64,000 nt of DNA, from NCBI RefSeq assembly GCF_014673495.1, contig NZ_CP051006.1:4650001-4714000 (forward strand), given 5' to 3'. The position numbers and the translations under genes are program-made. The stretch comes from Streptomyces griseofuscus (GTDB taxonomy: Bacteria > Actinomycetota > Actinomycetes > Streptomycetales > Streptomycetaceae). The notes under the pieces were generated by a model that worked only from the letters and a program-made list of their open reading frames with translations, was not told the origin of the DNA and did no database searches. Below are positions 7,349 through 14,769 of this stretch, one piece after another. Position 1 is the stretch's first letter. Each line of letters starts with the position of its first letter.

Positions 7349-7390
7349 ACGCGAAGGGCGGCACCCCCGAGGGGGTGCCGCCCTTCGCGT
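7349..7390. terminator. Perfect 20-nt-arm hairpin terminator after phoP
   Basis: Arms 7349-7368 (ACGCGAAGGGCGGCACCCCC) and 7371-7390 are exact reverse complements with only GA between them, so the folded stem is about 18 bp. There is no T-run, as is common in Streptomyces. It probably terminates phoP and shields the convergent lipoprotein gene. Confidence 0.85.
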
Positions 7391-7427
7391 TGTCGCCCGT
7401 GGGCCCCTGCCTACGGCAGCTCGGCGG

Positions 7428-7499
7428 CCGATCGTACGACCGCTCGGCCGCCGGGATCGTACGACGGCTCAGCGGCCGGTCGTACGGCGGCTCAGTGAC
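7428..7499. repeat. Three imperfect about 24-nt repeats at the 3' end of the lipoprotein gene
   Basis: Three units share GATCGTACGACSGCTC or GGTCGTACGGCGGCTC cores separated by GGCCGCCGG-like spacers. The last unit runs into the lipoprotein stop codon (reverse TCA at 7492-7494). Each unit is itself partly palindromic (TCGTACGA). Confidence 0.55.
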
Positions 7500-8217
7500 C
7501 CGCGCCGACCGACTGCGAGGCCGAGTCGCTCGGGGTCGTGCCCGTACCGGTGGTGCCGGTGGTACCCGTGGTGCCCGTGGTGCCCGTGGTGGCGGTGGTG
7601 CCCGTGCTCGCGCTCGACGAGGGGTTCGCCCCGTCGTGCTTGCCCGGCTTGGCGCTGCCGGAGGCGGTGGCGCCGGGAGCCGGGGAGCCGGTGGGGGCGG
7701 ACGGGACCTTGGAGGGGCCCCACTTGTCGAAGTAGCTGGTGGCCGGGACCACGAAGGCGCGCAGGCTCACCGCGCCGGACTTGCTGAAGGTGAAGGTGAC
7801 CGGCTGGGCATTGCCGTCCTGCACGCTCTGGTGGCCGCCGGGGATCTCGGCGGAGGCGTTGTTCGGACCGCCGAGGACCAGGGAGCCGTGCGCCGGGACG
7901 GTCAGGCTGCCGCCCTTGGCCGGGGTCAGCTTCACGGTGTCGCTGGTGCCCGGGATGCTGATCGACTGAAGGGTCTCGTTGTCGTTGCCCGTGTTGAACA
8001 GCGTCGCGGAGACCACGGCCGGGCCGGTCGCCTTCGGGTCCGGCTGGGTGATGACCAGGGCGTTCTGGACCTTGATGTCGCCGACGCTGGTCGCCGCGTT
8101 GTCCGGCTTGACCTCAAGGGTCTGGGAGTCGTTGCCGGCGCCGCAGGCGGCGAGGGAGGCGATCGAGAAGGCAATGGCAGAAGCGGCGAGGGCGCCGCGT
8201 CGAAGGCTGCTGCTCAC
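7492..8217 (-). CDS. Secreted lipoprotein, PCu(A)C/DUF461-like domain with Thr-Gly tail
   Basis: The 241-aa protein has a lipobox (SIASLAAC, lipidated C25). A beta-rich domain follows (residues about 35-165) with paired segments IKVQNALVI and GPAVVSATLFNTGNDNETLQSISI, resembling the copper-chaperone/DUF461 fold. The Met/His copper ligands typical of PCu(A)C are not obvious, so copper binding is doubtful. The C-terminal 70 residues are Ser/Pro/Gly/Thr rich, with a TGTTATTGTTGTT-type repeat encoded by a simple GGTGCCCGT-like DNA repeat (7540-7600) that could vary in length between strains. It lies upstream of carD in the opposite direction. Confidence 0.75.
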   Translation of the reverse strand: MSSSLRRGALAASAIAFSIASLAACGAGNDSQTLEVKPDNAATSVGDIKVQNALVITQPDPKATGPAVVSATLFNTGNDNETLQSISIPGTSDTVKLTPAKGGSLTVPAHGSLVLGGPNNASAEIPGGHQSVQDGNAQPVTFTFSKSGAVSLRAFVVPATSYFDKWGPSKVPSAPTGSPAPGATASGSAKPGKHDGANPSSSASTGTTATTGTTGTTGTTGTTGTGTTPSDSASQSVGAGH

Positions 8218-8830
8218 GGCGGCGGCAACTCCTAACGCAGGGGCGGCTTCCTTGTAAAGCCACCCTAAGTGTCTGTCAGCGGCTTCAGGTTACCGAGCCG
8301 TTCCCGCGTGATCGCACCCGACCCTCCCCCTGGCGCCGGGCTTCCCGCCAGTGGGGGTACGCGGCCCGTGACAACGCCTCACGCGTCTCAGCAGTCACAA
8401 CGGTCTCTTCGGCCACTTTGCCGAGAGCGCGGTACGCCATTCGCATAACCGCGCGCAAAATTTCCGTGAAGGAATGTACGGCGCCTCGAAATTGATCAAC
8501 GGATCACCCGTCCGGCCGTCACTGATCAATTTTGGAAACGGCCCACATGGGCCCGCAGCCTCCGAACGGAGTAGCGGAAGTCGTACGCTGGGAACCGGAC
8601 AAATCGGGATGTTCATCCACTTGGGGAGTGTGCGTGAGGTGTGTGACGTACGCGTTTCGCCCTGTCCGGACAGCCCCTCCCACCTGCGAATACCCGCTTC
8701 CGGAGGGTCTTCGCAGCACGTTCCGGTTGCTGTTGTCAAGCCCCGAGATATGCCCTGACCTGCGAAAACGCCATTCAGAAGACGTCGTATCCGTGTTACC
8801 CTGGATAGCCACGGAAGGGGTACCTGTCAC
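8218..8830. other. 613-nt divergent intergenic region upstream of carD
   Basis: No convincing gene was found. The region must hold the lipoprotein promoter and the carD promoter. Near carD, TTCAGA (about 8773) and TTACCC/TACCCT (about 8796) could be -35/-10 elements, and GGAAGGGG precedes the carD ATG. A large inverted repeat lies at 8489-8532 (separate entry). Reverse frames of up to 114 codons lack family similarity and codon bias. Confidence 0.5.
8489..8532. repeat. Inverted repeat AAATTGATCA-n24-TGATCAATTT
   Basis: Perfect 10-bp arms at 8489-8498 and 8523-8532 flank a G+C-rich 24-nt spacer that contains a GGATCACCCG motif. The arms are A+T rich, unusual in this genome. It is about 300 nt upstream of carD and 270 nt upstream of the divergent lipoprotein gene. 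It could be a paired operator or an RNA stem. Confidence 0.55.
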
Positions 8831-9313
8831 ATGACGTTCAAGGTTGGCGACACCGTGGTCTATCCCCATCACGGGGCCGCGCTGATCGAGGCTATCGAAA
8901 CTCGCCAGATCAAAGGCGTGGACAAGACCTACTTGGTGCTGAAGGTCGCCCAGGGTGACCTCACGGTGCGTGTGCCAGCGGACAATGCGGAGTTCGTCGG
9001 TGTGCGTGATGTGGTCGGTCAGGACGGACTGGACCGGGTCTTCGAGGTGCTGCGCGCGCCGTACGCCGAGGAGCCCACGAACTGGTCCCGTCGCTACAAG
9101 GCAAACCTGGAGAAGCTCGCCTCCGGCGATGTCATCAAGGTCGCGGAAGTCGTGCGTGACCTGTGGCGTCGCGAGCGTGAGCGCGGACTGTCCGCCGGTG
9201 AGAAGCGCATGCTCGCCAAGGCCCGCCAGATCCTGGTGAGCGAGCTGGCTCTCGCGGAGAACACGAACGAGGACAAGGCCGAGGCCCTGCTCGACGAGGT
9301 GCTCGCCTCCTGA
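8831..9313 (+). CDS. carD: CarD/CdnL-family RNA polymerase-binding transcription factor
   Basis: The 160-aa protein starts MTFKVGDTVVYPHHGAALIEAIE, the CarD RNAP-interaction (Tudor-like) domain. A helical C-terminal domain follows, with the conserved WSRRYKANLEKLASGD and RERERGLSAGEKRMLAKARQILVSELALA segments. CarD proteins bind the RNAP beta subunit and stabilise open complexes at rRNA and many housekeeping promoters; the family is essential in mycobacteria. It stands alone, followed by a hairpin and then ispD, an order common in actinobacteria. Confidence 0.95.
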   Translation: MTFKVGDTVVYPHHGAALIEAIETRQIKGVDKTYLVLKVAQGDLTVRVPADNAEFVGVRDVVGQDGLDRVFEVLRAPYAEEPTNWSRRYKANLEKLASGDVIKVAEVVRDLWRRERERGLSAGEKRMLAKARQILVSELALAENTNEDKAEALLDEVLAS

Positions 9314-9444
9314 CATGCCCGTGCCGTGGGCGGCGAACCCCGGTCAACGGCTGATGTTCTGATCGGTCCTGCCCCTCGCCCCCACTCCCCGCACGCTCAC
9401 TCAGTGCTCTCGCACATCTCAGCCACATTCTCAGCACAGCGAAA

Positions 9445-9494
9445 ATGCCGCGGTGCCCGATGACACTCGATTCTGTCGCCGGGCGCTGCGGCAT
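9445..9494 (+). terminator. Imperfect long hairpin after carD
   Basis: ATGCCGCGGTGCCCGATGAC (9445-9464) can pair with GTCGCCGGGCGCTGCGGCAT (9475-9494), with about 16 of 20 positions complementary plus wobble pairs and a 10-nt loop. It is the likely carD terminator, 130 nt after the stop. The rest of 9314-9692 shows no gene; ispD promoter elements must lie in the last 150 nt. Confidence 0.55.
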
Positions 9495-9692
9495 GTCCGT
9501 CCCCGCGGCGCCGTCTGTGGCGTACCCCCCGGAAAGCCCCTGAAAACGGAAGCGGGCCCCCGATACTCGATGTGCCGGGCCGGGTCGCACGGCTCGACCA
9601 GGGTCACGGAAAGGGTCCGGTCAAGGCGTCGCGCCCGGCACTGCTGAAGGCCATACCCACCTAGGTCGAGCACACAAACCTGACAGGAACCG

Positions 9693-10466
9693 ATGTCTGA
9701 CGAATCGCGTCCCTCGCCCGCCGGGCCGCCCTCCGCGCCCGCGCAGGCCCCCGTCGCCGCCGTCATTCCCGCCGCCGGCCGCGGCGTACGGCTCGGACCG
9801 GGCGCGCCCAAGGCGCTGCGGGCGCTCAACGGCACGCCGATGCTCATCCACGCGGTCCACTCGCTGGCCGCGTCTCGCCATGTCTCCCTCGTCGTCGTGG
9901 TCGCCCCGGCGGACGGCCCCACCGAGGTGAAGTCGCTGCTCGACGCGCACGCGCTGCCCGAGCGCACCGACTTCGTGGTGGTGCCCGGCGGTGAGAGCCG
10001 GCAGGAGTCGGTGGCGCTCGGCCTCGCGGCCGTACCGCCCGAGTACGGCGTCGTCCTCGTCCATGACGCGGCCCGCCCGCTGGTCCCGGTCGACACCGTC
10101 GACGCGGTGATCGAGGCCGTACGCGACGGCGCCCCGGCGGTCGTCCCCGCGCTGCCGCTGGCCGACACCGTCAAGGAGGTCGAGCCGGCCACCGAGCCCG
10201 GCGCGCCCGAGCCGGTCGTGGCCACGCCGGAGCGGGCCCGGCTGAGGGCCGTGCAGACGCCGCAGGGGTTCGACCGGGCGACGCTGGTGCGCGCGCACGA
10301 GACCGTGACCGAGGACGTCACGGACGACGCGAGCATGGTGGAGCAGCTCGGCCTGCCCGTGGTGACGGTTCCCGGCCACGAGGAGGCGTTCAAGGTGACC
10401 CGCCCGCTGGACCTGGTCCTCGCCGAGGCGGTCCTGGCCCGCAGGAGGCTCAACGATGGCTACTGA
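9693..10466 (+). CDS. ispD: 2-C-methyl-D-erythritol 4-phosphate cytidylyltransferase
   Basis: The 257-aa enzyme catalyses CTP + MEP to CDP-ME in the non-mevalonate isoprenoid pathway. The N-terminal nucleotide-binding signature is AAVIPAAGRGVRLGPGAPKALRALNGTPML. Other conserved segments are VVVPGGESRQESVALGL, VLVHDAARPLV, and TPQGFDRATL with the TDDASMVE region. A 20-residue Ser/Pro/Ala start precedes the domain. The stop overlaps the ispF ORF by 11 nt, so the two steps are translationally coupled. Confidence 0.96.
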   Translation: MSDESRPSPAGPPSAPAQAPVAAVIPAAGRGVRLGPGAPKALRALNGTPMLIHAVHSLAASRHVSLVVVVAPADGPTEVKSLLDAHALPERTDFVVVPGGESRQESVALGLAAVPPEYGVVLVHDAARPLVPVDTVDAVIEAVRDGAPAVVPALPLADTVKEVEPATEPGAPEPVVATPERARLRAVQTPQGFDRATLVRAHETVTEDVTDDASMVEQLGLPVVTVPGHEEAFKVTRPLDLVLAEAVLARRRLNDGY

Positions 10467-10956
10467 GGCTGCTGGGGTGATGCTGCCCCAGGTCGGCATC
10501 GGCACCGACATCCACGCCTTCGAGGAGGGCCGCGAGCTGTGGTGCGCCGGCCTGAAGTGGGAGGGCGAGGGGCCGGGCCTGGCCGGGCACTCCGACGCGG
10601 ACGTGGTCGCGCACGCCGCCTGCAACGCGCTGTTCTCCGCGGCCGGGCTCGGTGACCTCGGGCAGCACTTCGGCACCGGGCGGCCCGAGTGGTCGGGCGC
10701 GCCGGGGGTCACGCTGCTCACCGAGGCCGCGCGGATCGTGCGCGCGGCGGGCTTCGTGATCGGCAATGTCGCCGTGCAGGTGATCGGCCCCCGCCCGAAG
10801 ATCGGCAAGCGGCGCGACGAGGCCCAGAAGATCCTCTCCGAGGCGGCCGGCGCACCCGTGTCGGTATCCGGCGCGACGACGGACGGCCTCGGTTTCCCGG
10901 GGCGCGACGAGGGGCTGATGGCGGTGGCGACGGCACTGGTGGTGCGGGCCTCCTGA
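10456..10956 (+). CDS. ispF: 2-C-methyl-D-erythritol 2,4-cyclodiphosphate synthase
   Basis: The 166-aa trimeric zinc enzyme converts CDP-ME 2-phosphate to MEcPP and CMP. The metal ligands are visible in GIGTDIHAFEEG (D-x-H) and in LAGHSDADVVAHAACNALFSAAGLGDLGQHF. The signature GATTDGLGFPGRDEG closes the active site. The start overlaps ispD by 11 nt. An ATG further in would remove the first ten residues and cannot be excluded, because the first eleven residues are outside the conserved fold. Confidence 0.96.
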   Translation: MATEAAGVMLPQVGIGTDIHAFEEGRELWCAGLKWEGEGPGLAGHSDADVVAHAACNALFSAAGLGDLGQHFGTGRPEWSGAPGVTLLTEAARIVRAAGFVIGNVAVQVIGPRPKIGKRRDEAQKILSEAAGAPVSVSGATTDGLGFPGRDEGLMAVATALVVRAS

Positions 10957-11040
10957 ACTCGGCGGCGTCCTGGTGCGGGTGAGCCGAGGGCGTGCGAGGG
11001 TACCCGGAGAGTCACCGTCCGCGCCCTTTCGGAGGTACCC

Positions 11041-11445
11041 ATGTCCGCCACCCTGTCCGACCGGCTCAAGTCCCTGCTCGACAGCAAGGTGTTCATCGTC
11101 GTCGGCACCGTCCAGCCCGACGGCAGCCCGCAGATGTCCCCGGTCTGGGTGAAGCGCGACGGCGAGCAGCTCCTCTTCTCCACCACGGCCGACCGCCGCA
11201 AGAAGCTGAACCTCGACCGCGACCCGCGCGTCACCGTCGTCGTCATGAACCCCGAGCAGCCCTACGAGTACGCCGAGATCCGCGGCACCGCCGAACTGAC
11301 CACCACCGGCGGCCAGTCCCTCATCGACGACCTGAGCCTGAAGTACACGGGCAAGAAGTACGCCGAGTTCAACCCGGAGTCCTCGCAGGACGCGGAACGG
11401 GTGGTCGTACGGATCACCCCGCGCAAGGTGGTCGGGCGGCTCTGA
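11041..11445 (+). CDS. PPOX-class F420/flavin-dependent oxidoreductase
   Basis: The 134-aa split-barrel protein has LLDSKVFIVVGTVQPDGSPQMSPVWVKRDGEQLLFSTTADRRKKLNLDRDPRVTVVV, the usual pattern of the PPOX-class F420-dependent group. It ends with a strand VVVRITPRKVVGRL. Actinobacterial members reduce small substrates such as biliverdin or quinone-like molecules with F420H2, and the substrate here is unknown. A good Shine-Dalgarno (GGAGG, 7 nt before ATG) supports the start. It appears to be a single-gene unit. Confidence 0.88.
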   Translation: MSATLSDRLKSLLDSKVFIVVGTVQPDGSPQMSPVWVKRDGEQLLFSTTADRRKKLNLDRDPRVTVVVMNPEQPYEYAEIRGTAELTTTGGQSLIDDLSLKYTGKKYAEFNPESSQDAERVVVRITPRKVVGRL

Positions 11446-11518
11446 GGTCTTCACCCTCGTCCGTCGGACACCAGCCGGTGCCCTCTTCCGGGTGGAAGGA
11501 GGGGCGCCGCCCTGTCGG

Positions 11519-12856
11519 TCAGGCTGCCGTTTTCTGCCGGGCCGCGTCGCGGGCCCGCGTTTCCAGTGCGCGTACGACCGGTAGCGATCCGTACGGCCGG
11601 ATGGACGTTTGCAGGGTGGTGAAGTGCTCGTCACCCCGCGCACTGCTGACGCCGGCGTAGTCGTCGAGGAACGTGTCCCACTCCCGGCATGCCTCCTCCA
11701 CGTGCCGCATCTCCATGAGCCGGGTGGCAAGGAGACCGGTTGCGTGCACGCGGCCCTGCCGCTCGCCGGAAGGCCGGGCCTTGTTGGACCGGCGCAGGGC
11801 TTTGACCGACCCGGGCCGGTCTCCGAGTTCCCACAGGACGTGGGCGACGTGGAACTCGTAGGCGGCGCGATCGTATCCGCCGATGTGGTCGTTGCGGCCG
11901 TCGGCCTGCGAGAGCGCCTCTTCGGTTTCCCGGAGGCGGTCGAACGCCTGCCGCCGGTCGCCGACCATGGCCGCTCCGTGCGCCTGCTGGCCGCGCAGGA
12001 ACGCCACCAGGCGCGGTCCTGAGGCCGGAGCGGCTTCCGCGGCCGAGTCGGCGAGTTCGAGGGCCTTCGGGCCGTAACCCAGGTTCGAAGCCTGCAATGC
12101 CATACCGCGCAGGGTGCGGCAGTACGTCACATGGTCCTCGGCGGCGCCGGCGAGCTTCAGCGCCGTCATGTAGTACCGCTGGCCGACGCCATGCTGGCGC
12201 TCGTACATGGCCATCCACCCGGTGAGGTACGTGAGATCCGAGGCCGCGGCCCGCATCGCGCGCTTCACCTCGTGTGTTCCGTCCGCACGCAGATAAGGCC
12301 CCACGGTATTGACGAGGAATGCCGCTGCCATGGGACGGGCATGGCCACCCCCGAGGTCGTCGAGGATGTCGGCGATCCGCTCCGTCATCCGCTTCACGGT
12401 CTCCACGTCGGACCGGCCGATACGGGTGGTGCGACCGGCTGATACATGATCTGTCCGGCCTGCGATGTCGTCGTAACGGGGGATGGCCAGTGCCGCCGAG
12501 TACAGGCCCGCGCCGAGCACGGCGCGCCGGGATGGGTCCATGTCCGCCCTTCCAAGGTCGACGATTCCCGACACCGTGGCCGGGGGCCCGGCGGTGTCGC
12601 TGTCCCAGCCGAGTTCCGCCGACGTTACGGGCCGCGCGAGCAGACGTGAGAGCGCTTCGGTGACGGCAGGGCGCGCTTCTCTCTTCGGCCGGTGGCCTTT
12701 CAACCACTGCGAGACGGCCGTTTTGGTGTAGGTCAGGCTGAGACCGAGTTCGGCGCCGGCGGCATTGACTCGGCGTGCCAGCTGGTCGTTCTGGATGTTC
12801 CCCTCTCGCATCAGCGCCGCCAGGACGTCGTTCGGCATGAGTGACTGTCGTCCCAT
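11519..12856 (-). CDS. Helix-turn-helix regulator with TPR-like sensor domain
   Basis: The 445-aa protein has an N-terminal HTH (residues about 7-75; NDVLAALMREGNIQNDQLARRVNAAG... TKTAVSQWLKGHRP) and a region of about 300 residues with degenerate TPR-like helices (MALQASNLGYGPKALELADSAAEA; FLRGQQAHGAAMVGDRRQAFDRL; FHVAHVLWELGDRPGSVKALRRS). This is the large streptomycete XRE/TPR regulator type, often beside anti-sigma-like ATPases; ligands are unknown. The ATG at 12856 was chosen because the HTH starts there; 35 upstream in-frame codons look untranslated. It is divergent from the ATPase-tgmABC genes and probably regulates them. Confidence 0.8.
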   Translation of the reverse strand: MGRQSLMPNDVLAALMREGNIQNDQLARRVNAAGAELGLSLTYTKTAVSQWLKGHRPKREARPAVTEALSRLLARPVTSAELGWDSDTAGPPATVSGIVDLGRADMDPSRRAVLGAGLYSAALAIPRYDDIAGRTDHVSAGRTTRIGRSDVETVKRMTERIADILDDLGGGHARPMAAAFLVNTVGPYLRADGTHEVKRAMRAAASDLTYLTGWMAMYERQHGVGQRYYMTALKLAGAAEDHVTYCRTLRGMALQASNLGYGPKALELADSAAEAAPASGPRLVAFLRGQQAHGAAMVGDRRQAFDRLRETEEALSQADGRNDHIGGYDRAAYEFHVAHVLWELGDRPGSVKALRRSNKARPSGERQGRVHATGLLATRLMEMRHVEEACREWDTFLDDYAGVSSARGDEHFTTLQTSIRPYGSLPVVRALETRARDAARQKTAA

Positions 12857-12871
12857 CGTGACCCCCGAGCG

Positions 12872-12936
12872 TGTGCAACCTGTGCAACTCACCGTCCACT
12901 GTGCTCGCTTACCCATGGTCGCGCACAGGTGTTGAG
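12872..12936. promoter_or_regulatory. TGTGCAAC repeats in the divergent regulator/tgm promoter region
   Basis: TGTGCAAC occurs twice in tandem with a 9-nt period (12872-12879, 12881-12888). A related element, GCGCACAGGTGTTG, lies on the other strand at 12921-12934. The CCTGTGC/GCACAGG cores form an inverted pair about 37 nt apart. The position between the HTH regulator and the ATPase gene fits an operator for that regulator. Another dyad, GAGTGA...TCACTC, lies at about 12934-12963. Confidence 0.45.
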
Positions 12937-13003
12937 TGATTACCGGCCGCTCGGCACTCACTCCCGGAGGGCTTGGCGGGCAGAAGACGACGAAGAGGCG
13001 ACG

Positions 13004-13462
13004 ATGACCACGACGGCTCGCTCAACACCATCTGTCCTGCGGCCTCTGACGGGGCCCGTACCCGGCTACGCGCAGACGTTGCCTCTCTGCCCCTCGTCGG
13101 TGGCGGTGGCGCGGACAAGCGCCCGTACCACGCTGGTGTGTTGGGGGCTGGTGGGCATGACGGACGACGTCGTGTTGGTCGTCTCGGAACTCATGACGAA
13201 CGCGGTGCGACACGCTCGCCCGTCCTGTGCGCCGCCGGAGAGGCCGGGCAACTGCCGTCTGACGCTGGAGCGTCCCGGGCCAGGAACGGTGTGGGTGTCG
13301 GTCGCGGACTCGTCGGGGCGACGGCTCGTACGCCGGGAGCCTGCCGACGGCGCGGAGTCCGGTCGTGGGCTGGCGGTGGTGGACGAGCTGGCGGCCCGTT
13401 GGCTGGTACGGCCGTCCCGCACCGGTAAGACCGTCTGGGCCGAGCTACTGGCCGACGCGTGA
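13004..13462 (+). CDS. ATP-binding protein, RsbW/SpoIIAB-like HATPase fold
   Basis: The 152-aa protein has a stand-alone HATPase_c_2 domain. The N-box segment is VVLVVSELMTNAVRHAR, the middle strand is TVWVSVADSSGR, and the G-box is ESGRGLAVVDELAARW. Family members bind ATP and usually hold a sigma factor or partner switch inactive. Streptomycetes have dozens and few have known partners. The ATG at 13004 follows a weak purine-rich stretch; an upstream in-frame GTG at 12929 would add 25 residues of no similarity. It leads the unit that continues with tgmA 78 nt downstream and may take part in its control. Confidence 0.85.
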   Translation: MTTTARSTPSVLRPLTGPVPGYAQTLPLCPSSVAVARTSARTTLVCWGLVGMTDDVVLVVSELMTNAVRHARPSCAPPERPGNCRLTLERPGPGTVWVSVADSSGRRLVRREPADGAESGRGLAVVDELAARWLVRPSRTGKTVWAELLADA

Positions 13463-13540
13463 GAGGTGGCGTCGTCACTGATCATCCGGAACCCCGGCGG
13501 TGGGTTTCGCTGCCGGACCGTTCGAGAAGCGAGGAGACTC

Positions 13541-13804
13541 ATGCAGCGCTCAGCATCACCGGATCAGGTCAAGCCCTGGGGACTCGGACGCATGCGGCCC
13601 TACCCCGCGGCGGCGGTCCTTCCCGCCGCCCGGCCGATTCTCGATCCGGGCACGCAAGTTCCCGCCTGGGTCGGCCCCGACGGGATGCCCCTGGCGGTGG
13701 AGGCCAGGCACAAGCGCTCGGAGACGTCGCAGGAGACGAGCACGAAGACCAGTCTGGACGGCACTCCTGACCAGGGCAGCGACCAGAGCGGGGACACCGA
13801 CTGA
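13541..13804 (+). CDS. tgmA: Putative ATP-grasp-modified RiPP precursor (TgmA)
   Basis: The 87-aa precursor has a leader with the family motif PWGLGRMRPYP (residues 12-22) and a second conserved stretch ILDPGTQ...DGMP (33-50). The C-terminal core from about residue 57 has a Ser/Thr/Glu block (S60-E-T-S-Q-E-T-S-T-K-T-S71) followed by an Asp-rich tail (L72-D-G-T-P-D-Q-G-S-D-Q-S-G-D-T-D87). That supplies hydroxyl donors and carboxylate acceptors for omega-ester crosslinks, plus an Asp73-Gly74 step. It is preceded by GAGGAG and overlaps tgmB by ATGA. The product is inferred to be a multicyclic graspetide. Confidence 0.88.
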   Translation: MQRSASPDQVKPWGLGRMRPYPAAAVLPAARPILDPGTQVPAWVGPDGMPLAVEARHKRSETSQETSTKTSLDGTPDQGSDQSGDTD

Positions 13805-14769
13805 TGGCCCCGGGTGGGCCGCCCGTCCTCGTCGTAACGCGTCTGGACGACGCCACCGCGGACGGCGTGATCAGCGAACTGAACCTGCGCCGCGTGCCGG
13901 TGGTCCGTCTGGACCCCGGCGACTTCCCCACCGACATCCGCCTGTCGAGCACCTTCGACAGCATCGGACCCCGTGGCACTCTCGCCACTGCCTCCCGAAC
14001 CCTCGACACGGGGAACGTCCGCTCGGTGTACTGGCGGCGGCCCACCCCCTACACCGCCGACCGCGCCATGGACGACATGGCGGCACGATGGGGCGTCGAA
14101 GAGGCCCGCTACGGACTCGGCGGCATCCTCGCCGCCCTTCCCGGTGCCCGCTATCTGAACCACCCATGGCGCAACCGGGACGCTGAGTACAAACCGGCGC
14201 AACTGGCCACCGCCGCTGTTTGCGGCTTCACCGTGCCACCCACGCTCATCACCAACGACCCCGACCGTGCCCGCGCATTCACCGCCGAGCACGAGCCTGT
14301 GATCTACAAGCCGCTCCGGGAGACCGAGTACACCGACAGCACCGGCCGCGCCCTGACGGTCTGGATCGATGACGTCACCCCCAGCCAGATCGACCAGCGG
14401 GTACGCCACACTGCCCACCTCTTCCAGCGGCGCGTCGGCAAGATCGCCGACATCCGCCTGACCGCTGTCGGTGACCACCTCTCCGCCGTCCGAATCAGCG
14501 GCTCGTCCGGGATCGACTGGCGTCGTCATTACGACCAGCTCACCTATACCCCCGTACCGGTCCCGCCCGAGATCGCCGAGAGCGTCCGCGCCTACCTCGA
14601 TGCCTTCGGGCTCGTCTTCGGAGCCTTCGACTTCGGCCTGGACCACGACGGTCGGTGGCATTGGTACGAGTGCAACCCGAACGGCCAATGGGCCTGGTTC
14701 CCCGACCGCATCACCGCCCCCATCACCCGCGCCATCGCCGACCACCTACAGCACGGAGCTCCCGCATGA
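13804..14769 (+). CDS. tgmB: ATP-grasp ribosomal peptide maturase (TgmB)
   Basis: The 321-aa ligase belongs to the RimK-like ATP-grasp group. N-terminal segment: VVTRLDDATADGVISELNLRRVPVVRLDPGDFP. It has the graspetide-ligase marker SVYWRRPTPY, ATP-binding EPVIYKPLRE, and the Mg-binding segment E289-C-N-P-N-G-Q-W296 ahead of the final helix. Such enzymes phosphorylate Asp/Glu side chains of the precursor and join them to Ser/Thr (ester) or Lys (amide). The expected substrate is TgmA, encoded immediately upstream with overlapping stop and start. It also overlaps tgmC by 4 nt. All key ATP-grasp segments look intact. Confidence 0.92.
   Translation: MAPGGPPVLVVTRLDDATADGVISELNLRRVPVVRLDPGDFPTDIRLSSTFDSIGPRGTLATASRTLDTGNVRSVYWRRPTPYTADRAMDDMAARWGVEEARYGLGGILAALPGARYLNHPWRNRDAEYKPAQLATAAVCGFTVPPTLITNDPDRARAFTAEHEPVIYKPLRETEYTDSTGRALTVWIDDVTPSQIDQRVRHTAHLFQRRVGKIADIRLTAVGDHLSAVRISGSSGIDWRRHYDQLTYTPVPVPPEIAESVRAYLDAFGLVFGAFDFGLDHDGRWHWYECNPNGQWAWFPDRITAPITRAIADHLQHGAPA

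Noticed and set aside
8395..8739. 114-codon minus-strand frame upstream of carD
   Set aside because: No family similarity, poor third-position G+C bias, and it includes the inverted repeat. Treated as non-coding.
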